Below, in pieces: positions 7,274 through 9,659 of a stretch of DNA of 9,659 nt. The notes below the pieces were generated by a model that saw only the letters and a list, made by a program, of their open reading frames with translations, had not been told where the DNA came from and made no database searches. Numbering within the stretch: the first letter of the stretch is position 1; the number at the start of each line of letters is the position of its first letter. The DNA comes from Actinoplanes rectilineatus (lineage in GTDB: Bacteria > Actinomycetota > Actinomycetes > Mycobacteriales > Micromonosporaceae). The stretch covers positions 1-9,659 of the forward strand of contig NZ_JZKF01000151.1 in NCBI RefSeq assembly GCF_000962825.1. Reading direction: 5' to 3'. Position numbers and translations under genes: made by a program.

Positions 7274-7306
7274 TGACATAGCGGCCAGGGGGTGGCCGCT
7301 ATGTCA
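7274..7306. repeat. Perfect 14-5-14 inverted repeat upstream of the recombinase
   Basis: The arms TGACATAGCGGCCA (7274-7287) and TGGCCGCTATGTCA (7293-7306) are exact reverse complements, separated by five G residues. The repeat ends 14 nt before the recombinase ATG. Its size and layout fit either a dimeric repressor operator over the recombinase promoter or a tyrosine-recombinase crossover site (two inverted binding arms around a 5-8 nt core, as in lox or dif). A hairpin in the 5' UTR is a third option. The symmetry is seen directly; the function is inferred. Confidence 0.85.
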
Positions 7307-7371
7307 AGTCCGCACGTGTACCGAATCCCGGCACCTGGACCGATCTGGTCGGTCGGCGAAGCCGTCCTTTG

Positions 7372-7407
7372 GGTTTGAGGTGCGGCTTGCCGCACTACCC
7401 CTAAACC
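7372..7407. repeat. Bulged stem-loop in recombinase/sialidase intergenic region
   Basis: An inner stem GTGCGG (7380-7385) pairs with CCGCAC (7390-7395) across a CTTG loop. An outer stem GGTTT (7372-7376) pairs with AAACC (7403-7407), with six unpaired bases on the right side. It may be a structured transcription end or part of an element end. No T-run follows on either strand. Confidence 0.45.
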
Positions 7408-7435
7408 TTCCTAGGATCATAGTTTGAAGGGGGAG

Positions 7436-7452
7436 GGCGTCCTGGGGACGCC
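7436..7452 (-). terminator. Putative hairpin terminator of the sialidase-like gene
   Basis: A perfect 7-bp stem, GGCGTCC (7436-7442) and GGACGCC (7446-7452), with a 3-nt loop, begins 7 nt past the stop of the - strand sialidase-like gene. The stem is G+C-rich but lacks a U-tract, which is common for actinomycete terminators. Position is the main support. Confidence 0.55.
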
Positions 7453-7459
7453 GGTGATG

Positions 7460-8584
7460 TCAGTAGTCCTCGGTCTGACTGCGGATCACCCAGAGGGTGC
7501 CGCCGTTCGACGACTGGGCGCGCGTCTTGGCGTTGTAGCCCAACGTCCAGAACCAGCCGTCAGCCGGCTCGACCGTGCTCGGGTTCGCCTGGTCGTAGAG
7601 GCCGGAGTCGTACAGCGGCACCGGCGTCCCACTCCAGGTGCCCGCCGGGTTGTCGATCATCATGCCGAAGGTGGGGCGGACGCCGTCGCTGGCACGGTTG
7701 CCGTAGGTGAACAGCACCTTCCCCGACGAGGTCTTCAACAGGTGATGCGAGCTGGCCAGCACACCGGTGAAGGACTGGAACGTGTAGGACGGCGTCGCCG
7801 CGTACGCGTTCCAGCGCGCGATGATGACCGGGCTGGCGTGCCGGTACGACGGGTTCGCGGTGTCCAGATTCTCCGACCGGACCGCGGTGACCACCGTGTC
7901 GCCGATCTGCACGAAGCTCGGCTCGGAATACCGCCGGCCGACCGGATTGTCATTCGCGATGATCTTGTGGAAGCCGGTGACCAGCAGGCGGGGCGCGACG
8001 GTCGCCCGCCAGGTGGCCCGCATGAAGAAAGCCCCACCGGCCGCGCCGTCCTGGTAGAACGGGATCAGCACCTGATCGGTCTGACCGCCGCTGTCGGCCA
8101 GGGCCAGCACCGCGCCATGGCTGGCGATGCCGGTCGGCGCCCCCGGATAGGTCAACTGCTCCGGCGCGGTGAACCGGGTCCAGCCCGGCTTCCACACCGA
8201 GTAATACACCTTGCCCGCCGTGAAGAACGTGAGCACCACACTGCCGTCGTTCATCCGGCCCAGTTTCGGGTCCCGGGTGTCCCAGCCGTCCACCACACTC
8301 GGGTCGGCGAACGCGTTGGCCGGAGCCGACCAGCCATTGCCGTCACTCCAGAACGACAGCTGGATCGTGCTCTCCACACCGGCGTGCTCGGTGGACCGGT
8401 GCCACACCGCCATCAGCCGCCCGTCGGCCAGCTTCACCACGTCCGGGAACCGCGCCTCGAACGGATCCTCCTCCTGCGTGATCTTGTGAATGATGTCCAC
8501 CGCGGCCTGCGCCGGCCGCGGTGCCACCGCCACCACCAGAACCGCCGCCGACACTGCCGCCACAACCCGGAAAAGCTTCCGCAT
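7460..8584 (-). CDS. Secreted sialidase-superfamily (BNR-like) beta-propeller protein
   Basis: 374 residues from ATG 8584 to TGA at 7460-7462. GGGGAG at 8587-8592 lies only 2 nt from the ATG, a tight spacing. The open frame continues to 9601, but that part is antisense to the ADP-ribosyltransferase gene, and the signal peptide fixes the start. Residues 1-27 are a Sec signal (RK, hydrophobic core, PAQA then A28). The mature part shows sialidase-fold features: ARFPDVV with R45 in the place of the RIP-motif arginine, DTRDPKLGRMNDGS (102-115), SEPSFVQIGDT (220-230) with E221, AVRSE with R236 as a likely second triad arginine, SSHHLLKTSSGKVLFTYGNR (278-297), and DSGLYDQANPST (326-337) where the tyrosine usually lies. 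Classical S-x-D-x-G-x-T-W Asp boxes are not obvious. It is probably an extracellular glycosidase or glycan-binding protein; true sialidase activity is uncertain. Confidence 0.82.
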   Translation of the reverse strand: MRKLFRVVAAVSAAVLVVAVAPRPAQAAVDIIHKITQEEDPFEARFPDVVKLADGRLMAVWHRSTEHAGVESTIQLSFWSDGNGWSAPANAFADPSVVDGWDTRDPKLGRMNDGSVVLTFFTAGKVYYSVWKPGWTRFTAPEQLTYPGAPTGIASHGAVLALADSGGQTDQVLIPFYQDGAAGGAFFMRATWRATVAPRLLVTGFHKIIANDNPVGRRYSEPSFVQIGDTVVTAVRSENLDTANPSYRHASPVIIARWNAYAATPSYTFQSFTGVLASSHHLLKTSSGKVLFTYGNRASDGVRPTFGMMIDNPAGTWSGTPVPLYDSGLYDQANPSTVEPADGWFWTLGYNAKTRAQSSNGGTLWVIRSQTEDY

Positions 8585-8869
8585 GTCTCCCCGCTCGATC
8601 GACCGACATCGTGATCGACACGATGCCGGAAAAGAGAGAACCGACGATGGCCAGTGGCGGAACCCCGACTGAATCACCGGTCCCGCCGAACGCGGCGATG
8701 CGCACGGTATCCCCGAGGACGTCACCTGGTTCCCCGCGCTCTGCACCGCCCACACCATCACGCTGTGAACCCGAAACCTTCTGCCGGCCCCTGGGCGGTG
8801 ACACCCACCCTCGACGACACGCCGCCGAACGAGTGACGATCCGGTGCGTGTCGGCAGCGGCCAGCGATC
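8585..8869. other. Divergent intergenic region of two secreted-protein genes
   Basis: 285 nt separate the sialidase-like gene from the ADP-ribosyltransferase gene. It must hold both promoters. I see the dyad at 8607-8625 but no clear -35/-10 pair and no supportable small gene; a Pro/Ser/Arg-rich + strand frame from 8521 to 8892 looks like composition only. Confidence 0.5.
8607..8625. promoter_or_regulatory. 7-5-7 inverted repeat, candidate operator
   Basis: CATCGTG (8607-8613) and CACGATG (8619-8625) are exact reverse complements around ATCGA. The repeat lies 22 nt upstream of the sialidase-like ATG, within the divergent region shared with the ADP-ribosyltransferase gene. A regulator site is plausible, but no regulator gene adjoins it. 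Confidence 0.4.
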
Positions 8870-9460
8870 GTGCACCACATGATCAAAACTAGGTTCGCCG
8901 CCGTCTTCGCCCTGGTCACCGCCCTCGCCGGCACGCCGACACCGGCCACCGCCGCAATCGGCACCGCCCCCACCTGCCCGATCGTGGAGGACAGACTCAC
9001 CGCCTCCGCCGTCGCCCCCAAGGAGATCGCGCTCGACCGGATCACCCCCGAACCGGTCTGGCGGGTCAGCTGCGGCACCCTCTACCGCAGCGACAGCCGC
9101 GGACCCGACGTCATCTTCGCCGCCGGATTCACCCCCAAGGACTGGACCGCCGGACAGTACGACGTCGCCAAGTACGTCCTGGTCAACCAGCCCTCCCCGT
9201 ACGTCTCCACCTCCTACGACCACGACCTCTACAAGACCTGGTACAAATCCGGCTGGAACTACTACATCGACGCCCCCGGCGGTATCGACGTCAACAAGAC
9301 CATCGGCGACACCCACAAATGGGCCGACCAGGTCGAAGTGGCCTTCCCCGGCGGCATCAAACGCGAATACGTCATCGGCGTCTGCCCGGTCGACAAGACC
9401 ACCAAGACCGAGAAGATGACCGACTGCCAGAGCAACCCGCACTACAAACCCTGGCACTGA
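8870..9460 (+). CDS. Secreted mono-ADP-ribosyltransferase, pertussis/Scabin-like (R-STS-QxE)
   Basis: 196 residues from GTG 8870. ATG 8879 (residue 4) gives a cleaner signal peptide (MIKTRF, hydrophobic core, ending ATA-A near residue 28) and may be the true start; neither has a strong ribosome binding site. The mature part is one compact ART domain of about 165 residues. LYRSDSRGPDVIF supplies the NAD-binding R73. PYVSTSYD is the STS motif (113-115). HKWADQVEVAFPGGI contains the ARTT-loop Q154-x-E156, with E156 as catalytic glutamate. WNYYIDAPGGIDVN (129-142) fits the strand before it. Four cysteines (36, 68, 172, 186) could form two disulfides, consistent with export. QxE rather than ExE, the AFPGGI follow-on and the single-domain build match Scabin and ScARP, which modify guanine bases of DNA. 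An arginine-protein target is less likely. No receptor-binding subunit or adjacent immunity gene is seen. Confidence 0.88.
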   Translation: MHHMIKTRFAAVFALVTALAGTPTPATAAIGTAPTCPIVEDRLTASAVAPKEIALDRITPEPVWRVSCGTLYRSDSRGPDVIFAAGFTPKDWTAGQYDVAKYVLVNQPSPYVSTSYDHDLYKTWYKSGWNYYIDAPGGIDVNKTIGDTHKWADQVEVAFPGGIKREYVIGVCPVDKTTKTEKMTDCQSNPHYKPWH

Positions 9461-9536
9461 CCCGGGCCCACAGGGATGCAGCACATCCGACGTCCCATCA
9501 CATCTCCACTGATGGACAGCGACCGGAAGGCATCCC

Positions 9537-9659
9537 GTGATCTTCGAGGAATACGTCAGGCGCCGGGGCCAATCCCTGATGCGCCTGGCGTACCTGCTCA
9601 CCGGCGACCCCCACCTCGCCGAAGACCTGACCCAGACCGCACTGACCGACGCCTACCGC
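9537..9659 (+). CDS. SigE-family ECF RNA polymerase sigma factor (N-terminal fragment)
   Basis: Only 41 codons are in the window, from GTG 9537 with GGAAGG at 9525-9530 (6-nt spacing). The visible residues FEEYVRRRGQSLMRLAYLLT, followed by GDPHLAEDLTQTAL and DAY, are the start of sigma region 2, with the LAEDLxQ helix characteristic of actinobacterial SigE-family ECF factors of about 165-180 residues. It lies 76 nt downstream of the ADP-ribosyltransferase gene on the same strand. Whether it controls the neighbours, and whether an anti-sigma gene follows, lies outside the window. Confidence 0.88.
   Translation, partial: MIFEEYVRRRGQSLMRLAYLLTGDPHLAEDLTQTALTDAYR

Noticed and set aside
7424..8614. 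396-residue + strand frame opposite the sialidase-like gene
   Set aside because: Arg/His/Val-rich shadow with no motif or signal; the - strand has a signal peptide and fold motifs.
9474..9488. GGATG/CATCC short inverted repeat as a terminator after the ADP-ribosyltransferase gene
   Set aside because: Only 5 bp with a 5-nt loop and no T-run; too weak to call.
8585..9601. N-terminal extension of the sialidase-like frame
   Set aside because: Antisense to the ADP-ribosyltransferase, Gly/Val-rich, and the internal signal peptide at 8584 shows the true start.

Overview
The base composition (very high G+C, with C strongly favoured at third codon positions in the left-hand genes), the GTG starts and the gene families (NIS siderophore synthetase, SigE-type ECF sigma factor, secreted GH10, secreted sialidase-like protein, Scabin/ScARP-like ADP-ribosyltransferase) point to a filamentous actinomycete. 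A Micromonosporaceae-type genome is my guess; the family level is inference. No tRNA, rRNA or CRISPR array is visible.

Left block (1-3840, all + strand). The window opens inside an IucA/IucC-family NIS siderophore synthetase, whose stop overlaps the start of a fold-III PLP-dependent decarboxylase by 11 nt. This is a typical siderophore-assembly pair, in which the decarboxylase makes or trims an amine building block and the synthetase joins it to a carboxylate. After 44 nt comes a secreted, probably lipid-anchored protein with an N-terminal beta-rich domain and a divergent GH10 (endo-xylanase family) domain.

Middle block (3853-6304). A TetR regulator (- strand) diverges from a two-gene + strand operon. 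The operon encodes a Vgb-type (streptogramin B lyase-like) beta-propeller and an alpha/beta hydrolase coupled by a 4-nt GTGA overlap. A perfect 8-4-8 inverted repeat lies in the 41-nt divergent gap, almost certainly the TetR operator. The whole looks like a compact self-regulated detoxification module for a cyclic depsipeptide or another lactone/ester compound. Its codon use is less C-extreme than that of the left block.

Recombinase relic (6496-7459). A tyrosine recombinase (- strand) keeps its catalytic residues only if a one-base frameshift near 6718 is allowed, and it appears to lack most of the N-terminal core-binding domain. Just upstream is a perfect 14-5-14 inverted repeat that could be an operator or a recombination site, followed by two smaller hairpins.

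Right block (7460-9659). A secreted sialidase-fold protein (- strand) diverges from a secreted single-domain mono-ADP-ribosyltransferase (+ strand). The latter carries the R / STS / QxE signature of the pertussis-like group that includes the DNA-guanine-modifying enzymes Scabin and ScARP. The 285-nt gap between them holds a 7-5-7 inverted repeat. The window ends in the first 41 codons of a SigE-family ECF sigma factor.
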